A stretch of 64,000 nt of DNA, from the NCBI GenBank assembly GCA_001931905.2, contig MSJI02000492.1, positions 25,544 to 89,543 of the forward strand. The letters are read 5' to 3'. This document shows positions 32,345 to 43,011 of this stretch, piece by piece. This DNA comes from Cladosporium sp. IMV 00045. Taxonomy: Eukaryota; Ascomycota; Dothideomycetes; Cladosporiales; Cladosporiaceae. The first letter of the stretch is position 1; each line of letters starts with the position of its first letter. The notes under the pieces were generated by a model that ran no database searches, was not told the DNA's origin, and saw only the letters and a program-made list of their open reading frames with translations. A program made the position numbers and the translations under genes.

Positions 32345-32350
32345 TATAAG
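32345..32350 (+). promoter_or_regulatory. TATA box of the secreted choice-of-anchor-B-like gene
   Basis: TATAAG, 91 bp upstream of the ATG at 32436, in GC-rich surroundings (CCGCGGGTATAAGTAG). Confidence 0.6.
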
Positions 32351-32435
32351 TAGTCTCTTATGGACTGCATGTTCACAAACAACCTGCTCAATCCTGCTCA
32401 CCAGGAAGCCTCAGTATACCACCAGCGCAGCCAAG

Positions 32436-34040
32436 ATGAAGTACCTCTCCCCGCTATTGGCCCTTTCGGCCATGTCGAATGCTGCACACTTCTCGAAGGA
32501 GCAGTACGACTCAGGCGAGATTCACCAGCGAATCATCGACATGAAGAATGTATGTCACAGTGGGGCGTTACCCCAGATGTTCAATCCTTCATAATGCTAA
32601 TGCTCCACCAGGCCCAATGGGATGCACTTGAGGCTGCTGGTGCTCTGAACAGCTCGCAGTGGCCTTCGTGGAAGGACTGGGACCAACTGTCGAAGAGCGT
32701 GAAGAAGGACCGCCTGAAATGCCGTCGTGGTGTCGCTGTTGCCGAAAAGGGCAATCCCGACCAGACGTTCCGTTGCAACAATGTATGTGCCAATGATGAC
32801 CCACAGCCGTAGTGCGGCCACTGACTGCTGATAGATGGATCTATACGACTTCATGAACCACGAGAGCATGGGCGGTGGAGAAGCAGACCCGCGTTACCCC
32901 AACAGGCGTGGCTCCTCTGTCTGGGGCTGGGTTGGCCCGAAGGGTCGCCAATTCGGCTTGATCGGTCAACACACCGGCACGGCCTTTGTTGAGATCGACA
33001 AGAAGGGAAAGCTGACCTACTTGGGCCGCCTTCCAGCCCAGGACCCCATTGGATCCTCTTGGCGTGAAATTCGTGTGCTGAACGACTTTGCCATCATCGG
33101 CTCTGAAGCCGTTGGCCACAATGTCCAGATCTTCGACATGAACAAGGTTGCTGCAGTTGACCCAAAGAGTCCTGTAACCTTCAACAAGGAGACGGACCTT
33201 GTCAGTGTGTTTGACGACCTGCCCATCGGTCGTGCACACAACGTCGTCATCGACTGGGACAACGAATACGCCATCGCTGTTGGCGCACAGCCTCGCAACC
33301 AGACTTGTGCTGCTGGCCTGGAGTACATCAACCTCGACGACCCTTCCTCGCCCTACAAGCCGGGTTGTGCCAGCTCTGACGGCTACACCCACGATGCCCA
33401 ATGCGTGACCTACAATGGACCTGACAAGCGCTACAATGGCCGCAACATCTGCGTTGCCTATAATGAGGACAGCATCACCGTCTGGGACTCCACCAACAAG
33501 GCCAACTCGAAGATGCTTGGACGCTTGGAGTACCCCGGCGCCACCTACACCCACCAGGGCTGGTGGACCGAGCGCAACTGGCACCAGTTTGTTCTCCTCA
33601 ATGACGAGCTTGATGAAGTGGAGGGTGTCGTCGCTGACGGAGTCCCAATCACTCACATCATTGACCTGACCAACTTGCAAAAGCCCAAGTGGACTGGCAC
33701 CTTCAAGTCGACGGACCACGTTGCCGTTGACCACAACCTGTACATTGAGGACGGTGTCATGTTTCAGTCCAACTACGGCGCCGGTGTCTGGGTGCACGAT
33801 GTTCGCTCTATCAGCAAGTACCCCGATGGCAGCCGTGTCAAGACTCTCGCCTTCTTTGACATGCACCCCGAGGATGACGCCGCGGGCGGATCTCTTGGAT
33901 TTGTTGGCACCTGGGGCAATTTCCAGTTCCCTTCTGGCTTTATCCTTGCCAACACCTTTGAGCGTGGTGCGTACGTGCTCAGGGTCGCTTCCGGTCGTGG
34001 TCGCAACGGTGGCCGTGGCTTCGGTGGCAAGTCCAAGTAA
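32436..34040 (+). CDS. secreted choice-of-anchor-B-type (LVIVD-like propeller) protein
   Basis: Exons 32436-32549, 32612-32782 and 32835-34040, all phase 0, 496 residues. The first exon encodes a signal peptide (MKYLSPLLALSAMSNAA, cleavage near residue 17). The mature protein has repeated beta-propeller-like segments such as WREIRVLNDFAIIGSEAVGH, NVQIFDMNKVAAVDP, AHNVVIDWDNEYAIAVG, YTHQGWWTERNWHQFVLLND and THIIDLTNLQKPKWTGTF, matching the choice-of-anchor B family known from bacteria and fungi. The C-terminus is Gly/Arg-rich (GRGRNGGRGFGGKSK). Four or more cysteines suggest disulfides. No enzyme activity is established for the family; likely extracellular. A TATA box and codon choice suggest strong expression. 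Confidence 0.87.
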
Positions 34041-34436
34041 GTTGGATGATGTTTTGCAAAGATGATGATCATTTCATGATACCATGAGACCTTCAAAATA
34101 TGACGCCAAAAAGTTTTCTGGCTCGTTCCCGCCTCTCATTATCTCAACAGCGTCTTGAACGTACTTTCTTGATGCAGTGAGGTGTGGCTCATGCGAAAAC
34201 ATCAAGAGGTTAGTTGCATGTTTGTCCTTCATTATCGCTACGTCTTGAGAAGCAAGTACTCCCATGTCTGTCTTGTGAAACACATGCATCATGCAGAATA
34301 CTGAGGCACGGAAGGAATAAGCACAGATGACTCATCAATCAGGCAGCAACCGTGGAAAAACAATGCATTGTGTCCGGAGCTTCAATAATAACCACAGACT
34401 TCGTTCAATTCAAGTAAAGCGCAAGATACGACCAAG
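34041..34436. other. intergenic spacer
   Basis: 396 bp between the anchor-B-like gene and DBR1, on the same strand. Nothing beyond probable 3' and 5' untranslated sequence was seen. Confidence 0.5.
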
Positions 34437-35948
34437 ATGGAAGCGTCAAAACATTCACAGCGTCAGGCTCGGATTGCAGTGGTCGGATGTGTAAGGTACC
34501 TCCAGGAAATCGATGCTCAACGAAACAACACACTGATCTCGTCCGAATTTGCCAGGGCCATGGAGGACTTGATACCATATACGCAGATCTGAAAGTCCGC
34601 TCCCAGTCAAAAGGTTGGTCGCTCTCTGATCTTGACCTACTCATCATTTGCGGCGATTTCCAGGTGCGCACATAACCATCTGTCGAGCGCAGAAAACAGA
34701 TAAGCACTAACGCCACAGGCCGTCCGCAATGAACAAGACCTCAACTGCATGTCCGTTCCTCGAAGATTTCGCCATTTCGGCGACTTCCACAAATACTATT
34801 TTCAGAAAAGCCGCGCTCCCGTTCTCACCCTTGTCATCGGAGGCAACCACGAAGCATCAAATTATTTCTTTGAGCTCTACCACGGCGGCTGGCTGGCTCC
34901 TAACATCTATTATTTAGGCGCTGCTGGTGTGGTCAGATACGGACCATGGCGCATCGCTGGTCTTTCGGGAATCTACAACACCAAAGACTACCGTAAGCCT
35001 CACCACGAAAGGCTGCCATAAAGTCGTGACGACTTGAGGTCTGTGTATCATGTCCGAGAGTATGATGTCCAGAAACTCCTGTCAGTGAGTGGAAATGTGG
35101 ATATTGCGCTCAGTCACCACTGGCCGGCCTGGGTTGAAATGTTTGGCGAATTTAAGGGCCTGTATCGATCGAAACCTTACTTTCTTGAGAGTGCGAGGAG
35201 GGACGGCTTAGGCAGCAAGCCGGCCGCCCAACTACTCGATGATCTGAGGCCGAGGCACTGGTTTTCCGGACATATGCACGTCAAGTTCTCTGCCACTATC
35301 CGACATGGCAAAGTGTCCATTGAGGATACAATTCGCCAGCTGCCTGTAACAGAGCAGGAGAAACGTGATCTCCCCGTCTTCAGGCCCAAGTATACGGTAG
35401 CATTTACTCCTCCGACTTCCGGAGTCCAGCGCAATCCCAATGAGACCTCTTTCTTGGCTTTGGGGAAGGTCGGCGATGATTCTTCTGACTACCTCGAGCT
35501 GCTAGAACTCGATCCGCCAGACAGACCAAACGAGCATCGCCTGTCTGAAACCAATGCCGATAGAAAGTTTGGCCTCTACTACGATGCAGAATGGCTGGCG
35601 ATCACACGAGCGTACAATGACTCTCTCAGGTTGACAGATCCAAGGACACTTGCCCTACCCCAAGCTTCGCGAGGTGAATGTGCGGTCTATGCCGAGTCAA
35701 TCGCGCATCACAAGTCTTGGGTCGAAGAGAATGTTGTTGCTCAAGGACTGCTTGGGATCCCAGACAGTTTCAGCGTCCATGCTCCGGTACATATGTCGGG
35801 AGCAGCCAACATGACAGAGCAGCCGTTGGAATACCCAAATTCGCAGACGGCAGAGTTTGCGAGACTTCTACAGATGCAAAACAAATTTCACATACCTTTG
35901 GAAGAAGGTGAAGACGAGCGGCCGAGTGTGGAAATTCAGTTTGAGTGA
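34437..35948 (+). pseudogene. DBR1: RNA lariat debranching enzyme gene with in-frame stop
   Basis: Exons 34437-34490, 34556-34663 and 34719-35948 give a DBR1 protein: [69 protein letters not shown] and HWFSGHMHVKF are all present. Family knowledge: this metallophosphoesterase cuts the 2'-5' bond of excised intron lariats in the nucleus. The frame is interrupted by TAA at 35019-35021, between HHERLP and SRDDLRSVY, where the family normally has an aromatic residue, so the product would stop after 154 of about 463 residues. In addition the conserved SHDWP motif reads SHHWP. The rest of the frame is intact to 35948, so decay is recent, or the base is an assembly error, or readthrough occurs. Confidence 0.87.
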
Positions 35949-36034
35949 TACTTTTTGGTCGTATTGTCAACCTCAATGACCAGGCAGTCAATATACTGAA
36001 AATTGATGGCACCGCAGTGCATTAACAATCTGGC

Positions 36035-38887
36035 CTAGTCTTGCAATTTGACCTTCTCATCCCTGAACAAGCCCACCATGCCTATGGGTAGCAATCCAGG
36101 CTCTACCGCCCTGAGCCCGCCAAAGCGCTCAATCATCTCGGGCCCGTAGAGCTGAGCGGTCCATTTCCAGTACGCTTCCATGGAATACCAGTGGTGAGTC
36201 AGTCCTCCTGCATTTCCACGAGGGTCGATGTGTCCAAGCGCCTGCACCACAGCTGGACTGGGGAGTATATTCTGCTCCTCAGGCTCTTTCATCAGTGCAA
36301 CGTACGCACTCAGCAGAAAGTTCTTCGTGTCGTCTTCAGATGTATTCGTGAATTCTTCGCGGTATTTGATGTACTCCTCGTACGACATGAATTCGTCTGC
36401 GCCCTGCGAAGGCTTCCAGTTCGGCTCAGTAACGTCTTCACGACCTTCAGGATCATTCCCCTTGTCGAAATCTTCTTTGCGCGACCAGTAGTCTTGCTTT
36501 TCGTTTTCGTCGAAGTCATCAAGGATCTTGGAAGAGGTCTCCGCGATGCTACGACGGACGAGTAGCGGTGATACGAAAGGGCTCCGAAGGCCGAGGCCAC
36601 CTGACTCGACGGGGAAAAAGAGAAAGCCGTCGGCTATATTATTGACCCCGAAGCGTTCTTCGATCATGGACTTGACATGCTGTGCGACATCTTTCCCGTC
36701 GAAGATTGTCTTCTGAATTCGTTGATGTGTGGCAAGGATCTCATCCACGTGCTCTCGGCCGAAACAATCACCCATCTTACCGAAGTTGGATGTAAAGAAA
36801 GTATTGGCGTAGGCATTCCAGACTTGGATCCAATCGAACACGCTCCCTTTGGCTGCCAGCTGCTTCTTCAACTCTTCGATGTGATCGTTCACCATATTTT
36901 GATCGATCTTAAAGCGGAGGGACTCGGGGTCAAAGTACATCATTCCCCACCTGATGCGACCCTTGGGCAAAACGACACCATCAGCTTTGCTTTGGCCATC
37001 CATATCATTGATGGAGATTGACCCGCTTTTGGCATGGTTCATAGACAGACCAAATGCATTAGCAAAGACCTGTGCTTCTTTCCAGGCGATGATTACCTTG
37101 TTGTGGTCATGCGACCAGAACCAAAAATCGTCTGCAAGTCGATAAAGAAAACCACCATCCGTGCGACGATTGACCGAGAAGTCAAAGCAGAACAGCATGG
37201 TCTCGCTGAAGACATCACTGAGTGTGTGAGAAGTAGGTACACCGCGCTTCCTTTCGCAAGAATTCGTTCCATTCTCCGCATCTTCCATAAATCGCAATGG
37301 CGCTTCCAGATACGTCCGGAAGAAGTTGGTCCACTTTGTTGATACGCCAAAGAAACTCAACACCATGATGATTGCCTGGTGGGGCAGGGAGTCAACCAGC
37401 TCATCGAATGTAGACCGAAAAGCTGTGAAGGTGCCTTTGACTCTTAAATTGAGACTCGCCTCAGTAGCCAATAGATGCAACAAATTCTGTTTGCGACCCA
37501 TCGGCTTCTTCGGGGTGCTTTCTCCGTCGGAATCGTCTTCGGTCTCTTCATCGTCGACTCTGACTGGTCTAGGGGCACGTACTGGGCCAGTTGATGGTGC
37601 AGACTTTCGTGCAGCTTTAGATGAAAGCTGTTTACGCTTCGGCTTTGGCTCTTCTTCGTCACTCAGCTCTGCCTCTTCTTCGCCATCCTTCAGGTCGATC
37701 TCTTGCTCCGGCCAGTCGAGTAGATGGTAGAGGAAGTAGCCTTTTCGGTAAGTCCGGCGCCTGATCCTCGCCAGGGTTTTATCTGTCTGTTGAGGACCAA
37801 GATAATATTCTCTCCGCCTCTTCTCGATTCTAGATATTTGTTGGAAATTGGATTTCCATGCCTGGCGTCGGAAACGGCCCAAAGCTGTCTTGAAGAAGAC
37901 AGACCATTCCACTCCAATGAACTGCAGAAAGATTGCTTGCAACAGGTCCTCGTGCATGAAAGTGTCAAAACGACCATCCAACCCTCTTCGCTGCTCTATC
38001 GGTACGCCTTCAATTCCCCAAGACCAGGTCGAAAATGCGGCCATGCGCATGTTCAGGACGTCGGCAATCTCCGAGAGAATGGTGTTGTTATTCTCAAAGT
38101 CTTTGAGAGCTGTACGCTTTTCGCCAGCGAAGAGGTTGCTTTCCAAAAGGCCGTGTATAGAGCGTGAGACGGTGCGAGTGTTGAATTGATCCGGTTTTGC
38201 AAGCTGTGACTCAAACTTTTGCGCACTCTCACGAAGAGCGTTCAATGCTTTGCGTACGTTTCTGTCGTCGGAACCTTTTCCATCGCTGAAGAGCTCTTCG
38301 AGATACTCCTTGATTGCGGCCTCATTGACATCAGCGGGCGTGAAGATAGAGCTTTCCAGGCGAAGGCGAGCATCAAGACGCTTCTTTGCGGGGACATCTT
38401 CGAAATCGTCGCCCATTTGGACATCAGCCGATGTTGCGGTGGAACTGGGGTGATGCACATTGTCTGGTGAGAGCCATTCCGTTACGAGCTGGCCGTATAG
38501 CGTAGCATACTGGTAGCGATGTGCCTGAATGTCTAGGTGGCGAACCAACGTCTGCTCCCATTCCTTCAAGATGCGGCCAGACAGCGAAGGGTCAACCTTT
38601 GCTTGTTCGAGAAAACGACCCAGACAGTTGAGATCCTTGCCAAGCTGTTTGTCTGTACTGTTCTGACGATTGCTCGCAGGGCAACCGCTCGTAGTGTCAA
38701 TATCAAAGCAGTGCTTGACACCCTCTAGCAAAGAATTGACTCGTGTCAATGGGTCTCCTTGCGATTCCAGGTCCTTGATAGCCTCGGCGTGCCGCGTGTC
38801 GAAGGCTGCGCGCTTGCTGGAGAGCTCCAACAGTTTGGCGTTGGTGATGGATTCGAGAGTCTCGGAGAAGACACTGTCGATGGCCAT
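36035..38887 (-). CDS. rvt gene: reverse-transcriptase-related cellular protein
   Basis: One exon of 950 codons, ATG at 38887. The C-terminal half carries the RT fold: motif A-like TAFRSTFDELVDSLPHQAI (about 488-506), motif B-like RGVPTSHTLSDVFSETML (548-565), motif C LYRLADDFWFWS with the Asp pair at about 586-587, motif D AFGLSMNHAKSGSI (611-624) and a following IRWGMMYFD. The N-terminus is helical, and a charged insert (about 398-465, Glu/Lys/Ser-rich) lies inside the RT region. This combination matches the rvt family described by Gladyshev and Arkhipova: single-copy, domesticated RT-like genes of fungi and some other taxa, not mobile, with proven polymerising ability in some members. No endonuclease, integrase or terminal repeats flank it. 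Frame is fully intact, implying selection. Confidence 0.85.
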   Translation of the reverse strand: MAIDSVFSETLESITNAKLLELSSKRAAFDTRHAEAIKDLESQGDPLTRVNSLLEGVKHCFDIDTTSGCPASNRQNSTDKQLGKDLNCLGRFLEQAKVDPSLSGRILKEWEQTLVRHLDIQAHRYQYATLYGQLVTEWLSPDNVHHPSSTATSADVQMGDDFEDVPAKKRLDARLRLESSIFTPADVNEAAIKEYLEELFSDGKGSDDRNVRKALNALRESAQKFESQLAKPDQFNTRTVSRSIHGLLESNLFAGEKRTALKDFENNNTILSEIADVLNMRMAAFSTWSWGIEGVPIEQRRGLDGRFDTFMHEDLLQAIFLQFIGVEWSVFFKTALGRFRRQAWKSNFQQISRIEKRRREYYLGPQQTDKTLARIRRRTYRKGYFLYHLLDWPEQEIDLKDGEEEAELSDEEEPKPKRKQLSSKAARKSAPSTGPVRAPRPVRVDDEETEDDSDGESTPKKPMGRKQNLLHLLATEASLNLRVKGTFTAFRSTFDELVDSLPHQAIIMVLSFFGVSTKWTNFFRTYLEAPLRFMEDAENGTNSCERKRGVPTSHTLSDVFSETMLFCFDFSVNRRTDGGFLYRLADDFWFWSHDHNKVIIAWKEAQVFANAFGLSMNHAKSGSISINDMDGQSKADGVVLPKGRIRWGMMYFDPESLRFKIDQNMVNDHIEELKKQLAAKGSVFDWIQVWNAYANTFFTSNFGKMGDCFGREHVDEILATHQRIQKTIFDGKDVAQHVKSMIEERFGVNNIADGFLFFPVESGGLGLRSPFVSPLLVRRSIAETSSKILDDFDENEKQDYWSRKEDFDKGNDPEGREDVTEPNWKPSQGADEFMSYEEYIKYREEFTNTSEDDTKNFLLSAYVALMKEPEEQNILPSPAVVQALGHIDPRGNAGGLTHHWYSMEAYWKWTAQLYGPEMIERFGGLRAVEPGLLPIGMVGLFRDEKVKLQD

Positions 38888-39229
38888 CGTAAGTGCTTTC
38901 TAGGGGCACAGTCTCAATGGCGCAAGGCTAGCTTTCGTATACAGAAGCGGCTGATACGACCACAGCGACCGCGGAGACACTGGGTCCCCAGGATCCCTCT
39001 CTCAATGGTGCAATAATGGGTTGAATACGCTAGAGCAGCTGGTACGAGTACTGCGGTTGCTGAGGTAATTGGCGGCTATGAGCAGTGTCTCGCTGTTAGA
39101 CCTATGGGCAGATCAATATGTATCGTTCCGAATGAGTTGAGATGGAAGTAGAATGGCTTTCAGGCAAAGACAATAGACTGGGCCAAAAGTTGAGGAAGAA
39201 GTGAAGAGGAGGTCACGACGAAGGACCTT

Positions 39230-39237
39230 CTTATATA
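39230..39237 (-). promoter_or_regulatory. possible TATA box of the rvt gene
   Basis: TATATAAG on the minus strand about 345 bp upstream of the rvt ATG. The distance implies a long leader, so assignment is tentative. Confidence 0.35.
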
Positions 39238-39283
39238 CCTGCGGTCGGAATCCTTCGCTTGGCTGTCCCAGGCAACATTCACA

Positions 39284-39295
39284 CTTATCGATAAG
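39284..39295. promoter_or_regulatory. double GATA palindrome upstream of the rvt gene
   Basis: CTTATCGATAAG is a perfect 12-bp palindrome made of two opposed GATA cores, the arrangement favoured by AreA/AreB-class GATA factors. It lies about 50 bp upstream of the possible TATA box. Functional use is inference. Confidence 0.3.
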
Positions 39296-41429
39296 GTAAG
39301 GAGCGAGTGCCGCAGTCCACCCATGTCTGAAGTATACAACGCGCTCCTGTGATTGGCTGTAAGCTCCCCATAGCTTTACCTACGACACACCAATAGCACT
39401 ACCCTGTGCCGCACCTTGTATTTCGGCGGCTGCTCCTCATGTACGGTGTTGAGGGTAGGCTCTAAGCCTATCAACATTTCCGTGGAACACCTGAAAGCTT
39501 TCCAGTGCAACAGACATGATCGAAAGCGGCAAACGCTTCTGGTGCGCTTGGTCATATACTCCCAACGATCCTGAAGAGGAGGTAACTTCTCAAGCACCGG
39601 GAGATCATTATACGTGACTCCATCTGTAATCGTCTGATGAGCTGGTGTGTGACATCTCCAGCGGGACGGGGACCTGTCTTTCTGACCTCAATCCTATGAC
39701 ATGAGAGTTTGGTGCAAACGCTTGGTTGAGGTATCCTGAATCCCATGTTTGGTCCAGGTAGAATGTCAGTAGGATGCGATGTTCATCGTGTTATCCAGAT
39801 TGGTGATGTCAAGGACATTCTCCTTCCCATTTTGCACCGAATCGAAGTCCCGCGTGTATTTGTGATCGGTTCCAATCGGACGTCTGCACATGGAAGCTTC
39901 GATCAGTGGCCGGATGTCTGTTGTATCATTCTGAGGAATACGTCACCAGCGCTCTTTATACTGGTTTGACAGTTACGAAAGCGCTCGTCGCTCGAGAGAG
40001 GGTTTCTCGAGAAAGGGTTTTTCGAGACGCTTTCACCAGAGACTTTGCCCCGGAGGTTCGTCGTTGCAGCATCCATAGAGTGGTTGATGTCTGGATCCAA
40101 GTCCGAACTGTCGGCGGTACGATCACTTCCGCGGTGTCCGTAAGATCACGTTTCGACCGTTGGATCGCGTCTCCAGTCGTTATTAGATAGCGAATCTCTT
40201 CAATGGAGCATAGCATACGAGCCTCGCCACGCGACCGTATCTACTTACACCGTATTATATACCTGTTTGGTGCTCAGTTCCTGAGCAGAGTATTCATTGG
40301 AGAATTGGCGGTGATTGCGATACCCCGTTCCCATGAAGGCGGTTTCGGACAACAGTGGACTCTTGCCATCCTGGATGACGATTCCCTACGCATATTCAGC
40401 ATTCTCAGCCATCAGTCACTTTTCTTTGCAATAGATATCTTGTGATGGCGCCTTGCTTTTACTGTGCGCGAAAATCTAGCCCTCGGTTCTTGGTGCAGAT
40501 GGTCGTGGTTGGTCGAGTTCATGATCTGTGGCGAAAACATCTGCGCAAATTCACTGGTCAAGGCAGTCAGGTTCGGTCGCAATTGAGCCACAGCGCCCCA
40601 GATGCGTTCTCATCCTGCCGCCCTGCTTGCGCTGTGGGAAAACTGCTTAGAATACATGGATGGAAAATGAAGCAGACATGGAAGACTCTCTGGCTGACGC
40701 GGCAAAAGCGCACAGCCACTTCGCGGGCGGAAATTTGACTGCAGGCGAATGAAGCCGTTGCGCGCCATGTCTGGAGATCTCCCCCACCTGTGCTGAGCTG
40801 TGCCCATCTCTCAGGGCTGACCCCTGAGGAGAGTGGATCCTCGACAAATTGGCAAAAGCTTAGCGGCTCAAATCATGCATAAGCTTATCTGCTCTCATCT
40901 TGCGCGAAGGAGGTATTGTTGTTGTTGTTGTTATTGGCGATTCTATGGATTCATCCTCTTGCGTTGCCCTTCTCGCTATGGTCTGCTCGCTTCGCCATCA
41001 CAATCATTTTCAAGAGAGTAGTCAGTGATCAGCATATCCGCCTGGCATCTCGCCAACTCGCCACGCGCCATGCCACTCTGATGACTTGACTAGTCCATCC
41101 GCCGGAGTTGCGTTGGCATGCTCCAACGACCTGGTTTGGCGGACCTGCGCCGATCATCCTCACAAACGGCCGGGTCTTTCCAGCGCAGATGGGGTGAACC
41201 GCTATCTCTTCACCAATTTGCGGGCTGCCATGTGTCTCATCACACTCGGACTATGCATCGTTCAAACTTTCCTCACTAGCTTCTCTTCTCTGAGCGGCCT
41301 CGTCAAAACCCAACTCCCATCCGGCGCCGCGCATTGCTTCCTGGACATACACCTGTTATGCCGTCTTTCTGTTTCGTCGCTCGCTTTTCTTGATTTTTCA
41401 AAGCATCCTTGGCTCACTCTTTCGTCAAG

Positions 41430-43011
41430 ATGCGCTTCCACACTGTCGCACACGCTCTTTTGGGCGCCTCTTTTGCTTTCGCCCAGCAGCACGAGGGCGC
41501 CACTGTCAGCGGCAACTTGCCTCAAACCGACGGTTCTGAGATCTCTTTCTTCAAGGTCAAGAACCCGTCTGGCGGCAATGCCTCTCTGTCCTTGATCAAC
41601 TACCAGTCTCTCGCTGCCAATGGCGAGCGCCTCGACAATGAGAAGGTCAAGCGCGGCATCATTGTCATACACGGCCTTCTTCGTGACCCGTGGAATTACG
41701 AAAACGATGTAGGTGGCAACCGCAGGCTCTTTATTGTTGGCAGGGTACTGACATTCTACTTAGATGCTGAACGCTCTCAAGGAGGCCAACGCTAATTACC
41801 AGGAGATCAGCCGCGACACGGTCTCTGTCATGGCACCTTACTTCCCCAACGGCGCCGATAGAAACACTGGCTACCCTTGGACGGACGGTCTCTCCCCCGG
41901 AGAGGGCTCCACCTCTGACGCTCTTGTGTGGCCCGGCTCCAAGTGGTCTGCCGGTGCTAACAACGAGTACCCCCATGCTCATCGTCATGTCTCTTCTTTC
42001 GCCGTGTTGGACCAGCTCATTCAGTATTACGACAACAAGACTACCTTCCCGAACTTGAACCAAATCGTCCTGGTCGGCCACTCTATGGGTGGTCAGATGC
42101 TCCAGCGCTACGCGGCCGTCGGTGATGAGCTGAAGACTAAGGCTAAGGTTGTCCTCTGGGTAGGCAACCCAGACAGCTATGCTTGGCTCAACAGCTACCG
42201 CCCCATCTACCGCCCTGACTGCGCCGAGTACAACGACTGGCGTGAGGGTCTTGCCAACTACGAGGCCTACGGCATGGGCTACGGAAGCGACCTCGTCAAG
42301 AAGGGCAGTGAGGCTGTCATCGAAAACTTCCAGAAGAAGAACATCGCCTACGCTCGAGCTCTCCAGGACCAAGGCGACCATAGTTCGGCTTGCGGCTCTA
42401 ACACCACTGGCCAGAGCCGTAACGAACGCTTCTTCTTCTTCATCGATTGGTTCCGCCCTAGCTGTGAGGACCCGAAGAACGGCCCTTGCCAGACCGTCGA
42501 CCTGATCGATACCTCGCACAACAATGGTTTCATGTTCAACTCCCCCGCTGGCCAGGCCCGCATCTTCACCGACAACTGGGACGGTGATAACTCCATGGCT
42601 TACGACTTTGGCTACCCTCGTGCCCAAGAGGGCGATGACCCTTACCCCGACCAGTCCCAGCAGGCCACTCCCTACAAGAACGTCATCCCCTCAAACTGGG
42701 TCTACGCCGGCAACATGACCTCCCAAGGCTGCTGGAGCAACGACCTGGGCAACTCCCTGTCCACTCAAATCTACGTCAACGCAAACAACACCGTCGATGG
42801 CTGCGCCGACGCATGCAACGTGTCCGGCTACAAAATCGCTGGCATGCAGAACGGCAATGAGTGCTGGTGCGGCAACAGCATGCAGAACTTCGCTGCGCAG
42901 GTTGTCGACATGAGCTGCCAGTACAGCTGCCCGGGAGGCGACCAGAGCCAAGTTTGCGGCGGTATTGATCGCTTGTCCCTTTACTCCGCCTCCAAGCCGA
43001 TCTCGTCGTAG
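41430..43011 (+). CDS. secreted alpha/beta hydrolase with C-terminal WSC domain
   Basis: Exons 41430-41708 and 41764-43011, phase 0, 508 residues. The start MRFHTVAHALLGASFAFAQ is a signal peptide. The hydrolase part shows KRGIIVIHGLLRDPWNY (oxyanion-strand region) and the nucleophile elbow VLVGHSMGGQ (GxSxG), with a plausible catalytic His in DTSHNNGFMF. The last about 95 residues form a WSC domain: GCWSNDL, VDGCADACNVSGYKIAGMQ, GNECWCGN, CPGGDQSQVCGG with eight cysteines. WSC domains bind beta-glucan-type carbohydrates, so the enzyme may act at a cell wall. Substrate is unknown. The ATG at 41430 was chosen because it starts the signal peptide. Confidence 0.9.

Larger units (their letters stand above)
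38888..41429. other. 2.5-kb region between rvt and the WSC hydrolase
   Basis: Contains the rvt promoter on the left. Between 39745 and 40440 are several short plus-strand frames (for example GDVKDILLPILHRIEVPRVF near 39803) that look faintly protein-like but cannot be joined by me into a gene. A short direct repeat of about 16 bp (CTCGAGA-AGGGTTT) lies at about 39988-40025 and a (GTT)n microsatellite at about 40917-40935. Confidence 0.45.

Noticed and set aside
34993..35040. A 46-nt intron that would remove the DBR1 stop
   Set aside because: A GTAAGC donor and a TTGAG acceptor exist, but splicing them breaks the frame and deletes conserved family sequence.
36035..38887. Reading the RT-like gene as a retrotransposon remnant
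   Set aside because: Intact long ORF, no endonuclease, RNase H or integrase, no terminal repeats, and motif layout of the rvt class.
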